Positions 55,812 to 64,000 of a stretch of 64,000 nucleotides of DNA are shown here, one piece after another. The translations under genes were made by a program, and so were the position numbers. The first letter of the stretch is position 1. The number at the start of each line of letters is the position of its first letter. Origin of the DNA: Terrisporobacter petrolearius (GTDB lineage Bacteria > Bacillota > Clostridia > Peptostreptococcales > Peptostreptococcaceae); contig NZ_JAHZMO010000006.1 of assembly GCF_020748185.1 (NCBI RefSeq), forward strand, positions 96,912 through 160,911. The letters run 5' to 3'. The notes under the pieces were generated by a model. The model searched no databases, was not told where the DNA came from, and was given only the letters and a program-made list of their open reading frames with translations.

Positions 55812-56069
55812 ATGGAAGGTCAAATTCAGGAACAAAAACGATATAAAGCACCTATGGTGTTAGGCATAGTAAACTTATTTTCATGGTTCATACCATTAAT
55901 AGGTGTTATAACAGGTATTTTTGGAATATTGGTATCTAGAAAGAGATTAAAAGAACAAAAATTCAAGGCGTATAAAATAGGGTTGATTTTAAGTATAATA
56001 GGTTTAGTTTTAAGTTTATTAAATTGGGTTTTAGCAGTATATTTAGCTTATACTAATGGTTTATTTTAG
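55812..56069 (+). CDS. Small DUF4190-like membrane protein
   Basis: 85 aa with two membrane helices (about 16-40 and 55-80) joined by a basic loop (SRKRLKEQKFKAYK). The pattern APMVLGIVNLFSW...GIFGILVSRKRLK...IGLILSIIGLVLS resembles DUF4190-type proteins. Good ribosome site GGGAGGGG. First gene of a two-gene unit with a CPBP protease, behind a LytTR-type box. A role in self-protection or envelope response is inferred from context. Confidence 0.75.
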   Translation: MEGQIQEQKRYKAPMVLGIVNLFSWFIPLIGVITGIFGILVSRKRLKEQKFKAYKIGLILSIIGLVLSLLNWVLAVYLAYTNGLF

Positions 56070-56081
56070 TAAGGTGATTAA

Positions 56082-56864
56082 ATGAAGAAAATTTTAAAAT
56101 CAATAGGAATATGTATAGGTCTACCATTAATAGTTATAGCAATTATGACTGTTATTCAACTAATTTTCATGATAACTTTTGATGATCTAGAAAAATTAAA
56201 GCAATTTATATTTTTGCCAACCTTTTTTGCATATGTGATTTTTTTACCTTTATATTACTCACTAAGCTATGTAAAAGGTAAGAGATTATTAGAACAATTA
56301 GATATAAAAAAAATAGATAAAAAAGAGATTGTATATATTGTATTATTTGGAATAGGGATTAGTTTTATTTTGTCTATATTAGCAGGAATGTTAACTTTGG
56401 TATTCCAAGGTTATTCAGATATAAGTAATATGATAGAGGAATCAAATAATTCTTTAATACAAATGTTACTGATGGTTATTTTAATTCCTATATGTGAAGA
56501 ATTACTTTTTAGAGGAATAATATTTACATATTTAAAAAATAACTATAACATCGTACTTGCAGTTGTTTTACAAGCTTTAGCTTTTGGAGTTTATCACATG
56601 AATATTGTGCAAGGAATTTACACTTTTGCATTAGGTATAGCATTAGGCTTAATTTATATGTATAGTGAGTCCATGATAGGATGTATAATTTTGCATATGG
56701 TATATAATTTATTTGGAAGTCTTGTAATACCTACTGTAATGAATGGTAATATAGTAATAAGTATTGGTGCTATAATTATTTCCATTGCTTTATTTATTTT
56801 TTCAATTATTAAAATGAGCAATAAATACAAAGAACAGCTAGATAAAATATTATATGAGGATTAA
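56082..56864 (+). CDS. CPBP intramembrane metalloprotease
   Basis: 260 aa, about seven membrane helices. The glutamic-type CPBP (Rce1/Abi) catalytic motifs are intact: EExxxR at Glu139/Glu140/Arg144 (CEELLFRG), FxxxH with His172 (FGVYH), and HxxxN at His205/Asn209. In lactic acid bacteria, CPBP proteins near bacteriocin genes give self-immunity. A peptide-processing role is also possible. It follows the 85-aa gene after 12 bp and shares its regulated promoter. Confidence 0.85.
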   Translation: MKKILKSIGICIGLPLIVIAIMTVIQLIFMITFDDLEKLKQFIFLPTFFAYVIFLPLYYSLSYVKGKRLLEQLDIKKIDKKEIVYIVLFGIGISFILSILAGMLTLVFQGYSDISNMIEESNNSLIQMLLMVILIPICEELLFRGIIFTYLKNNYNIVLAVVLQALAFGVYHMNIVQGIYTFALGIALGLIYMYSESMIGCIILHMVYNLFGSLVIPTVMNGNIVISIGAIIISIALFIFSIIKMSNKYKEQLDKILYED

Positions 56865-56868
56865 ATAT

Positions 56869-56909
56869 AAAAATAAGGTGTAGAAATTTAATATCTACAT
56901 CTTATTTTT
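56869..56909. terminator. Bidirectional terminator
   Basis: AAAATAAGGTGTAGA and TCTACATCTTATTTT pair between the convergent CPBP and permease genes. The permease stop codon lies inside the 3' arm. Confidence 0.85.
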
Positions 56910-58529
56910 ACATACTCTAAAAGTTGATTTATATAAAGTTATATCTAATATTAAAATAGCTATCATATAAATACTAATTCCATAAATGCCAGTAAGTGAA
57001 ATAAGAAAGTGAGCAATTGCCATAATAAATATTAAAATGTCAATTAAACAATATTCTAGTACTGCGTCACTTTTAAGTGGATTGATTTTCTTATCAAATG
57101 GATTCAATTTATAAGAAAATGGCATAGTTTTTTTTAACATTTTAAATGACATTATAGATATAAATATTGAAGCTAAAAATATAATGATAATATGATGAAT
57201 TATATTTACTTTACAAATAAACATAACAACTATACTTTGAATTAAAAAAATAGGTATTATTATATTAATGAAGCAAGTTTTAATACATGCTTTATATATA
57301 CAAATTTCATTCTTTATAGGTGTAGTTGTATATACATATGAGGCTTTGTAATTTGTAGAAAATTTTAACTCAAATAATATTATAGGAATACTCATCAAAC
57401 ACATATATATAAATAGATATAAATATGAATTTATAAAATCATCACTACAACGAAAACAAAAAACTAAAGGAGGAAGTACATAGTTCATTATAATAAGAGG
57501 ATAGACTGTAAGTTTAAAATCTCTATCTTTTCTCATTACATTAGAAATAAAATTAAAAAATATCCTTTCTTCTTTATCCCTACATATAACCTTACTCAAT
57601 TTCATTGTTAAATTATGATTTTTTACTTTTTTACGTGTGCTTTCCTTATTAAGTTTTTGAAGTTTTTTTTCAAATACTGGTGTAAGTTTCATATATATTA
57701 AAAATGATATTATAGGTATAATTAAAGCAAAGGAAGAAAGTATAAATAAATTTTTATCCATATTACCTTTTGATATTATTTCAAGTGGAGCTGCAAACCA
57801 AAAAGACGGGAAAAAGTAACTTATTATACCAATATCCATGTTTTCCACTAAATTTATATTTTCCGTTATAGTATCAATAAAAAAATAAGATCCACTAAAC
57901 AAGACTGCAACCACTATTTGTATAATACAGATTGCATCTTTAAGTTTTTCACCATCAAATATTTTTAATACTATAAGATAACCTAGTCCAGATATAATAA
58001 TTATAAAAATATCCATAAGTATTATATCTATTAAGAAGACTAAAAGAAACATTAATCCATACTTTATTGATACAATTAATCCAAATACATTTAATAATAA
58101 ACTTGTATTTATTATATAGATCATAACATGTGTTAATTTATAGGCGTTTAATGTTTTTAGGTTGACACCTCTAGTAGCTAATATACCATTATCTTTTATA
58201 TCTAATATTACAGACGAAAAATCTGACATAACTGTTGTAAACATAAAAAATAAGAACATTGAAAAGTATACAGACATTGCTAAAAAAACATTTTTATTTA
58301 TTATCATAATTAACATAGTACAAAAACTAAAAAGAGTATATAGTAATAACGTTAGATATTGAGATGGAAATTCCATAAACTGACAATTATTTAATATGCT
58401 AGATTTTTCTCTTGAATATATTGTTAGTTTTGTATTTAGTATTAATCTCATATCATCATAGTCAACACCTAGTTTTTCATATAAAAATCTAAATTTATCA
58501 AGTATTTTTAGTGTAATAAAATTCATCAT
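56895..58529 (-). CDS. ABC-2-type multi-helix permease
   Basis: Membrane subunit of 544 aa with roughly 12 to 14 hydrophobic segments and a polar region near 280-330. It is the partner of the ATPase gene, which ends 3 bp upstream. The pair resembles exporters that give resistance to antimicrobial peptides or export them, but no C39 peptidase domain is present. The start ATG 58529 follows AGAGGTG; a second ATG is adjacent. Substrate unknown; immunity to the local peptide is a reasonable guess. Confidence 0.8.
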   Translation of the reverse strand: MMNFITLKILDKFRFLYEKLGVDYDDMRLILNTKLTIYSREKSSILNNCQFMEFPSQYLTLLLYTLFSFCTMLIMIINKNVFLAMSVYFSMFLFFMFTTVMSDFSSVILDIKDNGILATRGVNLKTLNAYKLTHVMIYIINTSLLLNVFGLIVSIKYGLMFLLVFLIDIILMDIFIIIISGLGYLIVLKIFDGEKLKDAICIIQIVVAVLFSGSYFFIDTITENINLVENMDIGIISYFFPSFWFAAPLEIISKGNMDKNLFILSSFALIIPIISFLIYMKLTPVFEKKLQKLNKESTRKKVKNHNLTMKLSKVICRDKEERIFFNFISNVMRKDRDFKLTVYPLIIMNYVLPPLVFCFRCSDDFINSYLYLFIYMCLMSIPIILFELKFSTNYKASYVYTTTPIKNEICIYKACIKTCFINIIIPIFLIQSIVVMFICKVNIIHHIIIIFLASIFISIMSFKMLKKTMPFSYKLNPFDKKINPLKSDAVLEYCLIDILIFIMAIAHFLISLTGIYGISIYMIAILILDITLYKSTFRVCKNKM

Positions 58530-58532
58530 AAT

Positions 58533-59306
58533 CTACACCTCTATTATGGATATGAATTTCTCTGCAAGTTCTTTATGTTCACTAAATCCTGTCAGGCTGT
58601 TAAATACTTCTTGTAGAGATTTTTCATGTACACTTTCTTTTAAATCTTCAAATTTACCATCGGCAACAATATTTCCATTGTTTAAAAGTATTATTCTATC
58701 GCTTATCTTTTCTACAACTTCCATGATATGTGAAGAGTAAAAGATTGTTTTACCTTTTTCTTTTAAACTCATTAGAATTTCTTTTATTATCATTACGCTA
58801 TTTGCATCTAATCCACTTAAAGGTTCGTCTAGAAATAGTATATCTGGATTATGTATTAAACTAGATATTATAACTACCTTTTGTTTCATACCTTTTGAAA
58901 AAGAGCTAATTCTTGAGTCATAATATTCTTTTATTCCTAATATATCCATTAATTCACAAGCTTTTTCATCCGCAATATCATATTCCAGTCCATAAAGTTG
59001 GCCTATAAATGTTAAATATTCTCGAGCAGTTAAACTTTCATAAGTTTCTGCCACTTCAGGCACATATCCTATTCTTTTTTTATATTCATCATTTCCATTT
59101 GATATATCTTCACCGAATATTTGGATTGTTCCACTATAGCCCTCCACAAGTCCTAGTATTATTTTAACTGTTGTACTTTTTCCGGCTCCATTTGGACCTA
59201 TATATCCTATTATATTTCCTTTATCTATTTCTAGATTTATTCCTCTTAAAACTTCTTTTCCTTCAAATTTCATTCTTAAATCCTTTATAAATATTGCATT
59301 ATTCAT
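58533..59306 (-). CDS. ABC transporter ATPase (BcrA/EcsA-like)
   Basis: 257 aa with Walker A GPNGAGKST (about 36-44), signature FSKGMKQKV, Walker B ILFLDEPLSGLD and the switch His (YSSHIMEVVE). It energises the permease encoded just downstream. The C-terminal tail (KSLQEVFNSLTGFSEHKE) also survives as a duplicate fragment at 54943-55032. The promoter carries a near-perfect LytTR-type repeat pair, so the transporter is likely induced together with the peptide. Confidence 0.92.
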   Translation of the reverse strand: MNNAIFIKDLRMKFEGKEVLRGINLEIDKGNIIGYIGPNGAGKSTTVKIILGLVEGYSGTIQIFGEDISNGNDEYKKRIGYVPEVAETYESLTAREYLTFIGQLYGLEYDIADEKACELMDILGIKEYYDSRISSFSKGMKQKVVIISSLIHNPDILFLDEPLSGLDANSVMIIKEILMSLKEKGKTIFYSSHIMEVVEKISDRIILLNNGNIVADGKFEDLKESVHEKSLQEVFNSLTGFSEHKELAEKFISIIEV

Positions 59307-59424
59307 AATCTAGCTCCCTTGTGAGTTGTATATGTTGTTTTAGGTGTTTTGATACACTCATTCATAATAAAACGCTATTTTATAATAATTGTATCAGAAT
59401 AAAAGCAAAATATATAAAAAATGC

Positions 59425-59454
59425 TTAAATGGTAGATTTTTAGGAATAAATGGT
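59425..59454 (-). promoter_or_regulatory. LytTR-type operator of the ABC transporter operon
   Basis: On the minus strand: ACCATTTAT (59454-59446), 12 bp, ACCATTTAA (59433-59425). The two half-sites match at 8 of 9 bases. A TATTAT or TACAAT -10 lies 31-37 bp downstream. Confidence 0.72.
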
Positions 59455-59484
59455 ATACACAAAACTGTTGACCATGAAAAACAC

Positions 59485-59514
59485 ACTATTCAACCGAGAT
59501 ATATTGACCTTTAT
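59485..59514 (+). promoter_or_regulatory. LytTR-type operator of the second CPBP gene
   Basis: Plus strand: ACTATTCAA (59485-59493), 12 bp, and a weaker GACCTTTAT (59506-59514). TATAAT at 59550-59555 is 35 bp downstream, the same distance as at the peptide gene. Confidence 0.55.
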
Positions 59515-59571
59515 TATAAAAAGTTATAAGTTTACATTATCTACTATTTTATAATAGGGGGAAGTAAAAAT

Positions 59572-60321
59572 ATGAAACAGTTTTTTAAATCATTAGGAGT
59601 ATGTCTAGGGTTATATTTATCACTTCAAATGACTATAGGAATAATTGCACAAATAGTAGTTATTTGTATTGAAGACGGTTATGAAATAAGTAAATATATA
59701 TATATAATATCCTTTATGGGTCAATTTGTTACCTTAAACGTAATGGATTTATTAAATGAAAAAGAAAAAGTATTTGATAGAAATATTTTTAAGAAAATAA
59801 GTTTAAGAAATATAATATATATTAGTTTATTTGGAGTTGGATGTAGTATTGTCCTACCTAAGTTAGCTCAATTGTTAACTCAAGTAATGAATGTAGAAAA
59901 TCAGTTAGAACCTATAAGTCTTTCAGTTTTACAAATGATATCAGTGATAATATTAATTCCTATATGTGAGGAAATAATGTTTAGACATGTTATATTTGGA
60001 TATCTTAAAAATAATCATAAGATAGTATCTGCAGTTATTGCACAAGCATTAGTTTTTGGATTGTGGCATGGAAATATTGATCAAATTATATATACATTTA
60101 TATTAGGTATATTTTTAGCTCTAATATATATGCGATATAATTCACTTTTAGGAAACATTATTTTACATATAGTGTTTAATTTAATGGGAGTATTAATAAT
60201 ACCTAAGTTAGGAAATATTAGTTCTACTTTATATTATGTAATAATATTATTAGGCATCTTATGTTTTGTTTTTCCACTATCAAAAATAATACCAAGGCAT
60301 GAAAAATGTTTAAATAAATAG
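59572..60321 (+). CDS. CPBP intramembrane metalloprotease, second copy
   Basis: 249 aa, multi-helix. Catalytic motifs intact: Glu133/Glu134/Arg138 (CEEIMFRH), His166 (FGLWH) and His199/Asn203. It is a paralogue of the CPBP at 56082, with similar segments such as LIPICEE and FGYLKNN. It is divergent from the ABC transporter operon, and both promoters have LytTR-type boxes. A second self-protection or processing factor of the same locus is inferred. Confidence 0.85.
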   Translation: MKQFFKSLGVCLGLYLSLQMTIGIIAQIVVICIEDGYEISKYIYIISFMGQFVTLNVMDLLNEKEKVFDRNIFKKISLRNIIYISLFGVGCSIVLPKLAQLLTQVMNVENQLEPISLSVLQMISVIILIPICEEIMFRHVIFGYLKNNHKIVSAVIAQALVFGLWHGNIDQIIYTFILGIFLALIYMRYNSLLGNIILHIVFNLMGVLIIPKLGNISSTLYYVIILLGILCFVFPLSKIIPRHEKCLNK

Positions 60322-60357
60322 CAAGTTCAAGTAAATTAATTAGAATTAAAAATTATA

Positions 60358-60411
60358 AAAGAAATGATAATAGTAAATAAAATACAAATATATTACTATT
60401 ATCATTTCTTT
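60358..60411. terminator. Bidirectional terminator
   Basis: AAAGAAATGATAATAGTAA and TTACTATTATCATTTCTTT form a 19-bp perfect stem between convergent genes. Confidence 0.92.
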
Positions 60412-60445
60412 ATTTATAAAATAAAGTATATAATCTTTATAAATT

Positions 60446-61363
60446 TTAAATATTATTAAGTTCTTTTTTAATAATAAAATCACATAAAGAATAAATATTA
60501 TCTTCTAAAATATGATCATTGAATTTAAGTGGAATAATTTTCGATAAATTATAAAATAATATGTTATTTTTATCTCTATCTATACCTTTATTGATATTTA
60601 TTTCCAGAGAAATATTATTATTTTGGCATATTATAGAATAATTGTCGTTGTATATTGAAATATTATGGTGTTCTCCAGTGAAAATAAAATAATTAATACA
60701 TAATTTTTTTGCATTTATTTTATAGTTTAAAGGAAAAACTTTAAGATTATAATTAATGCCACCTAGTTCTATTAAATCCAACTTTTCTCTTACTAAATCT
60801 TTAATATTTACAAGTTTACTTAAATTATAAATATCTTCGTAATTATGTAAAAGAATAGTATCTAAAAGCTTACGGTCTTTGTTTTTAACAAATTCTTTAT
60901 ATAATTTTACACTTTCTCCACCATCTATAACATCATCTCTATGAATATTAAAGTATGTTTCAACTGAGTTTAAACTACAATCCTCTAAGCCTAAGGGAGA
61001 TTTAAATGATTTTATAAATCTAAAAATATCAAAGTCATCTTCTTTATTTAAATTAAAATCAATGTGGTGTTTTTTTAATCTATAATTTACAAATCCTATA
61101 TCAAAACTTAGACCATTATAAGTCACATGTCTTTTGAAACACTTAATATTATCAACAAAAGCTAGAAGCAATTCTTTTTCTTCGTCTTCATTTTCTGCAA
61201 AAAATTGTTTAATAACAGTCTTATCTTGGCAATTATATAGAATACCTATTAAAATAACTTTGCAAAATTTTGGACTTAGTCCAGTAGTTTCAATGTCGAA
61301 TATAAAGGTGTTACTATTCATGTTTAATTTTTCATCTATTAATATTTTTTCTATAATTTTCAT
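60446..61363 (-). CDS. YprB-like ribonuclease H-fold exonuclease
   Basis: 305 aa. DEDD-type exonuclease motifs: Asp23/Glu25 (FDIETTG), Asp in YNGLSFDIGFV, and the late HNYEDIYNLSKL motif. Matches the YprB RNase H-like family, whose substrate is not firmly known. The C-terminal 100 residues look like an extra beta-rich domain. It is divergent from the helicase gene, about 130 bp apart; a joint role in nucleic-acid repair is possible. Confidence 0.83.
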   Translation of the reverse strand: MKIIEKILIDEKLNMNSNTFIFDIETTGLSPKFCKVILIGILYNCQDKTVIKQFFAENEDEEKELLLAFVDNIKCFKRHVTYNGLSFDIGFVNYRLKKHHIDFNLNKEDDFDIFRFIKSFKSPLGLEDCSLNSVETYFNIHRDDVIDGGESVKLYKEFVKNKDRKLLDTILLHNYEDIYNLSKLVNIKDLVREKLDLIELGGINYNLKVFPLNYKINAKKLCINYFIFTGEHHNISIYNDNYSIICQNNNISLEININKGIDRDKNNILFYNLSKIIPLKFNDHILEDNIYSLCDFIIKKELNNI

Positions 61364-61493
61364 GATATTTCTCCTTTTTTCAATTTTGTACTATAATAGA
61401 CGTTGAATAAAGTAATTTAATCATATATTAAATAGAAATGATAGTAAATGTAATTTTATAAATAAATAGACAAATACTTCAAGGTGGGAAAAG

Positions 61494-63536
61494 ATGATTG
61501 ATAAAGATAAATTAAACGAAAATCAAAGAAAAGCAGTGGAGCATGTAGAAGGACCATGCATGGTATTGGCTGGGCCTGGGTCAGGTAAAACAAGAGTTAT
61601 AACTTATAGAATAGCCAATATGATAATGAATAAAAATATTCCTCCAACAAGGATATTAGCAATAAGTTTCACAAAGAACTCTTCCATGGAAATGAGAAAT
61701 AGAGCTCTTCAAATTTGCAAGGATAGTAGAATAAATAAAGTTACTTTTGGAACATTTCATGCTATTTTTTATAAAATTTTAAGATATTTTGGAAAATACG
61801 AGATGAATAGTATTCTTGATGAAAAAACAAAAAGAAATACTATTAGAGGCATACTTAAAAATTTAAAAGTAGAAAATGGCGAAGATGATGAAACAGTTGG
61901 ACAAGTTATAAATGAGATTTCTTATGTTAAAAATGAGCTAATGGACAAGCAAGATTTTGAATCAGAAATTTTAACAAAAGATGAATTTATAAATACTTAC
62001 AATATGTACGAAGAATATAAGGAGCAAGTTAAAAAAATAGATTTTGATGATATGTTGCTGAGAACTTATTATTTGTTGAACCAAAATAAACAGGCTTTAG
62101 ATATGGTTAGACAAGTTTATAAATATATTTTAGTAGATGAGTTCCAGGATATAAATAGAGTGCAATTTGAAGTACTAAAACTAATGTCAAATCCAAATAA
62201 CAATATATTTGTTGTAGGAGATGAAGACCAAAGTATATATGGATTTAGAGGTTCTAGACCTGATTTTTTATTACAGTTTGAAGAGTATTTTAAAGGGACA
62301 GAAAAGATTTTGTTAGATATTAATTACAGATCTAAAAAAGAAATAATTGATGTATCTAATAAATTAATAGAAAAAAATGTGAGCAGATATGATAAAACTA
62401 TAAAATGCAATCAAGGTGAAGGTGCAATAGTAAATTATATTAAACCAAAGGATTCAGAAGATGAGGCAATTCAAATTGGAAAAGAAATTTTAGAAAAAAT
62501 TAAAAAGGATTATGTAGAATATAGGGATTTTGCAGTGATCTACAGGACAAATATTCAATCTAGAGCCCTTGTAGATGTGTTTATGGACATGAGGATACCT
62601 TTTACTATAAAAGACTCAATAGTGACAATATACGACCACTGGGCAGCGAGGGATATACTGTCTTACTTAAAAATTGCTGTAAAAAAACATAGTAATGAGG
62701 ATTGGATAAGAATTATTAATAAACCTTTTAGATATATATCTAGAGATAATTTGAATCAAATTAAAGAAGACAAAGACTTTGTAAATGCTTTAATAACAAA
62801 ATGTAATCTTCATCCAAAGCAAGTGAAAACTATAAATGATTTGGATATTGATATAAGTTATTTAAAACATCAATGTCCACAAGATGCCATATCATATATA
62901 AGAACAACCTTAGATTATGATAAGTATATTTTAGATTATTGTGTTAATAGAAAAATAAAGACAAATGGATTAATAGAAATTTTGAATGAGATAGAAAGTT
63001 CTGCATCTAACTTTGAAACTATTGAAGAATATTTAGATCATATAGAAAAAGTTAAGTCAGAATTGGAGCAAAATCAGTATAAAAAGGAATTAGATGGAGT
63101 AGTATTTACTACCATGCATAGTGCCAAGGGACTAGAGTTCAGATATGTTTATATTATAGGAATTAATGAAGGAACAATTCCTCATGAAAAATCTTATGAT
63201 GTTGATGATGATGACAAAAAGGCTGACCAAATAGAAGAAGAAAGAAGGCTTATGTATGTAGGCATGACTCGTGCAGAAGAAAGTTTAACCTTAAGTTCTC
63301 CCTTAAATAAATACGGCAAAAAAGCTTATGAATCAAGATTTTTGAATGATATAAAAAACCCCACAAAAGAAGAGATGAAAAGTGTTAAAATTGGGGATAA
63401 ACTTTATCACAAAAGTTTTGGAAATGGAAGAATTGTGGGTAAAGATGGGGATATGGTACAAGTTAAGTTTAAAAATGAAGAAAAAACTTTAGATTATAAA
63501 TTATGCATGAGAAATAATATTATAAAGCAGCTATAA
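61494..63536 (+). CDS. UvrD/PcrA-like superfamily 1 helicase
   Basis: 680-aa 3'-5' DNA helicase. Walker A AGPGSGKTR (about 26-34), motif II VDEFQDINRVQ, motif III GDEDQSIYGFRGS, motif V TMHSAKGLEF, and motif VI EEERRLMYVGMTRA are all present. It is shorter than PcrA (about 740 aa). The C-terminus has a small SH3-like segment (VKIGDKLYHKSFGNGRIV), a known RNA polymerase-contact type in PcrA/UvrD. The housekeeping PcrA is probably elsewhere; this is likely a clostridial paralogue. Confidence 0.93.
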   Translation: MIDKDKLNENQRKAVEHVEGPCMVLAGPGSGKTRVITYRIANMIMNKNIPPTRILAISFTKNSSMEMRNRALQICKDSRINKVTFGTFHAIFYKILRYFGKYEMNSILDEKTKRNTIRGILKNLKVENGEDDETVGQVINEISYVKNELMDKQDFESEILTKDEFINTYNMYEEYKEQVKKIDFDDMLLRTYYLLNQNKQALDMVRQVYKYILVDEFQDINRVQFEVLKLMSNPNNNIFVVGDEDQSIYGFRGSRPDFLLQFEEYFKGTEKILLDINYRSKKEIIDVSNKLIEKNVSRYDKTIKCNQGEGAIVNYIKPKDSEDEAIQIGKEILEKIKKDYVEYRDFAVIYRTNIQSRALVDVFMDMRIPFTIKDSIVTIYDHWAARDILSYLKIAVKKHSNEDWIRIINKPFRYISRDNLNQIKEDKDFVNALITKCNLHPKQVKTINDLDIDISYLKHQCPQDAISYIRTTLDYDKYILDYCVNRKIKTNGLIEILNEIESSASNFETIEEYLDHIEKVKSELEQNQYKKELDGVVFTTMHSAKGLEFRYVYIIGINEGTIPHEKSYDVDDDDKKADQIEEERRLMYVGMTRAEESLTLSSPLNKYGKKAYESRFLNDIKNPTKEEMKSVKIGDKLYHKSFGNGRIVGKDGDMVQVKFKNEEKTLDYKLCMRNNIIKQL

Positions 63537-63578
63537 ATAAAAACATGAACAAAAATTAAAAAATTCTGAAATTTATTA

Positions 63579-63607
63579 TTGACAAAGGTAAATTATCTGA
63601 CTATAAT
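63579..63607 (+). promoter_or_regulatory. Promoter of the terminal T-box transcript
   Basis: TTGACA, 17 bp, TATAAT: perfect consensus; start near 63614. Confidence 0.9.
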
Positions 63608-63613
63608 CTTATT

Positions 63614-63870
63614 AATAATTTGAAAAAGAAAATTCTATGAAAAAGAGAGTAACCTAAATGGAGTTACAGCGAGTTAGGGTATGGTGTAAGCCTAATAATA
63701 AAGTTTAGAGTGAAGAGAGCTTTGGAGAAGATTATCAGAACTTAAGTATGATAATAGGTAGCGCCTGCCTTAAGGGTTTGAGTGGATAGGTAAGTGCACT
63801 GCCTATCAACAAGAGTGGTAACGCGGTTAATTCGTCTCTTAGTCATTATGACTAAGGGACTTTTTTTATT
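63614..63870 (+). ncRNA. T-box leader, specifier probably AGA (Arg)
   Basis: Full T-box architecture: 5' AGAGAGTAA (specifier-loop side), the apical GGTATGGTGTAAGCC of Stem I, T-box AGTGGTAACGCGG (63814-63826), and a terminator at 63833-63867. Aligning the 3' side of the specifier loop with the pheS leader (GAA-G-TTC-A-CTCTGGAG) gives GAA-G-AGA-G-CTTTGGAG, so the specifier would be AGA (63716-63718). GAG or AGC one to three bases away are less likely. The controlled gene is outside the window. Confidence 0.88.
63833..63868 (+). terminator. T-box regulated terminator
   Basis: GTCTCTTAGTCAT and ATGACTAAGGGAC pair, then TTTTTTT. Confidence 0.92.
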
Positions 63871-64000
63871 ATAAGGAAAAAACATTAAACCTTTCTTCAC
63901 AAGCTATAATGAAAATGATTGATTCGTGATGGCTTCGCCAATAATTAATATAAAGCGAATTAAAACCCTGATTATAATGTAGTAATTTAATTCTTTCTAG
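63871..64000 (+). other. End of window, no gene seen
   Basis: 130 bp after the T-box terminator with no plausible start codon and ribosome site. It contains a small nested inverted repeat at 63922-63960 (ATTCG/CGAAT enclosing TGGCTTCGCCA). Confidence 0.5.

Noticed and set aside
59476..59556. 26-codon frame starting at the ATG near 59476
   Set aside because: No ribosome site, and it runs across the proposed operator and -10 element of the CPBP gene; not a credible pheromone gene.
1..64000. CRISPR arrays, rRNA genes, prophage or complete insertion sequences
   Set aside because: No regularly spaced repeats, rRNA signatures, phage genes or transposase genes were seen.

Overview
The window comes from a low-GC (roughly 28-30 %) anaerobic Firmicute. 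Gene order, protein character and an acetogen-type Wood-Ljungdahl cluster point to Peptostreptococcaceae, close to Clostridioides or Terrisporobacter. This placement is inferred from gene content; no search was run.

Layout. 1-24.9 kb is conserved housekeeping: the 3' end of thrS, a membrane-anchor-less FtsH-type AAA protease, infC-rpmI-rplT with a probable L20-type attenuator leader and an AUU start on infC, the ktrB-ktrA potassium system with a SpoU-type RNA methylase, a Phe T-box before pheS-pheT-zapA, a U32 protein, pepD, mutS2, a DUF523 gene, argS, two orphan genes, and a B12/radical-SAM gene overlapping a TPR gene. 25.2-43.6 kb is the methyl and carbonyl branches of the Wood-Ljungdahl pathway: cooS, cooC, fhs, fchA, folD, metV, metF, lpdA, a second cooC-like gene, acsD, acsC, acsE, acsB and gcvH, followed after a terminator by acsV. 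FolD lacks two residues needed for cyclohydrolase activity, so FchA probably does that step. 43.7-48.2 kb looks like a metal module serving CODH/ACS. It has a FecCD-type ABC importer whose ATPase ends in a His-rich tail, a CooT-like protein, a DUF3842 protein and a small His/Cys-rich protein, behind two attenuator-like leaders that share a sequence motif. 48.3-52.4 kb holds tRNA-Ser(GCU), a cation/proton antiporter, a CLC chloride transporter and a DUF218 protein.

52.5-60.3 kb is the most unusual part, a regulated bacteriocin-like locus. It has a LytTR response regulator and GHKL kinase, a 57-residue bacteriocin-like peptide, a frameshifted membrane-protein gene, a remnant of a duplicated ABC ATPase, a small membrane protein, two CPBP intramembrane proteases, and an intact ABC ATPase/permease pair. 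Four promoter regions carry paired 9-bp direct repeats separated by exactly 12 bp, the layout expected of LytTR-family operators, and each pair faces one transcription unit of the locus.

60.4-64 kb has a YprB-like exonuclease, a UvrD/PcrA-like helicase, and a T-box leader (specifier probably AGA, Arg) whose target gene lies beyond the window.
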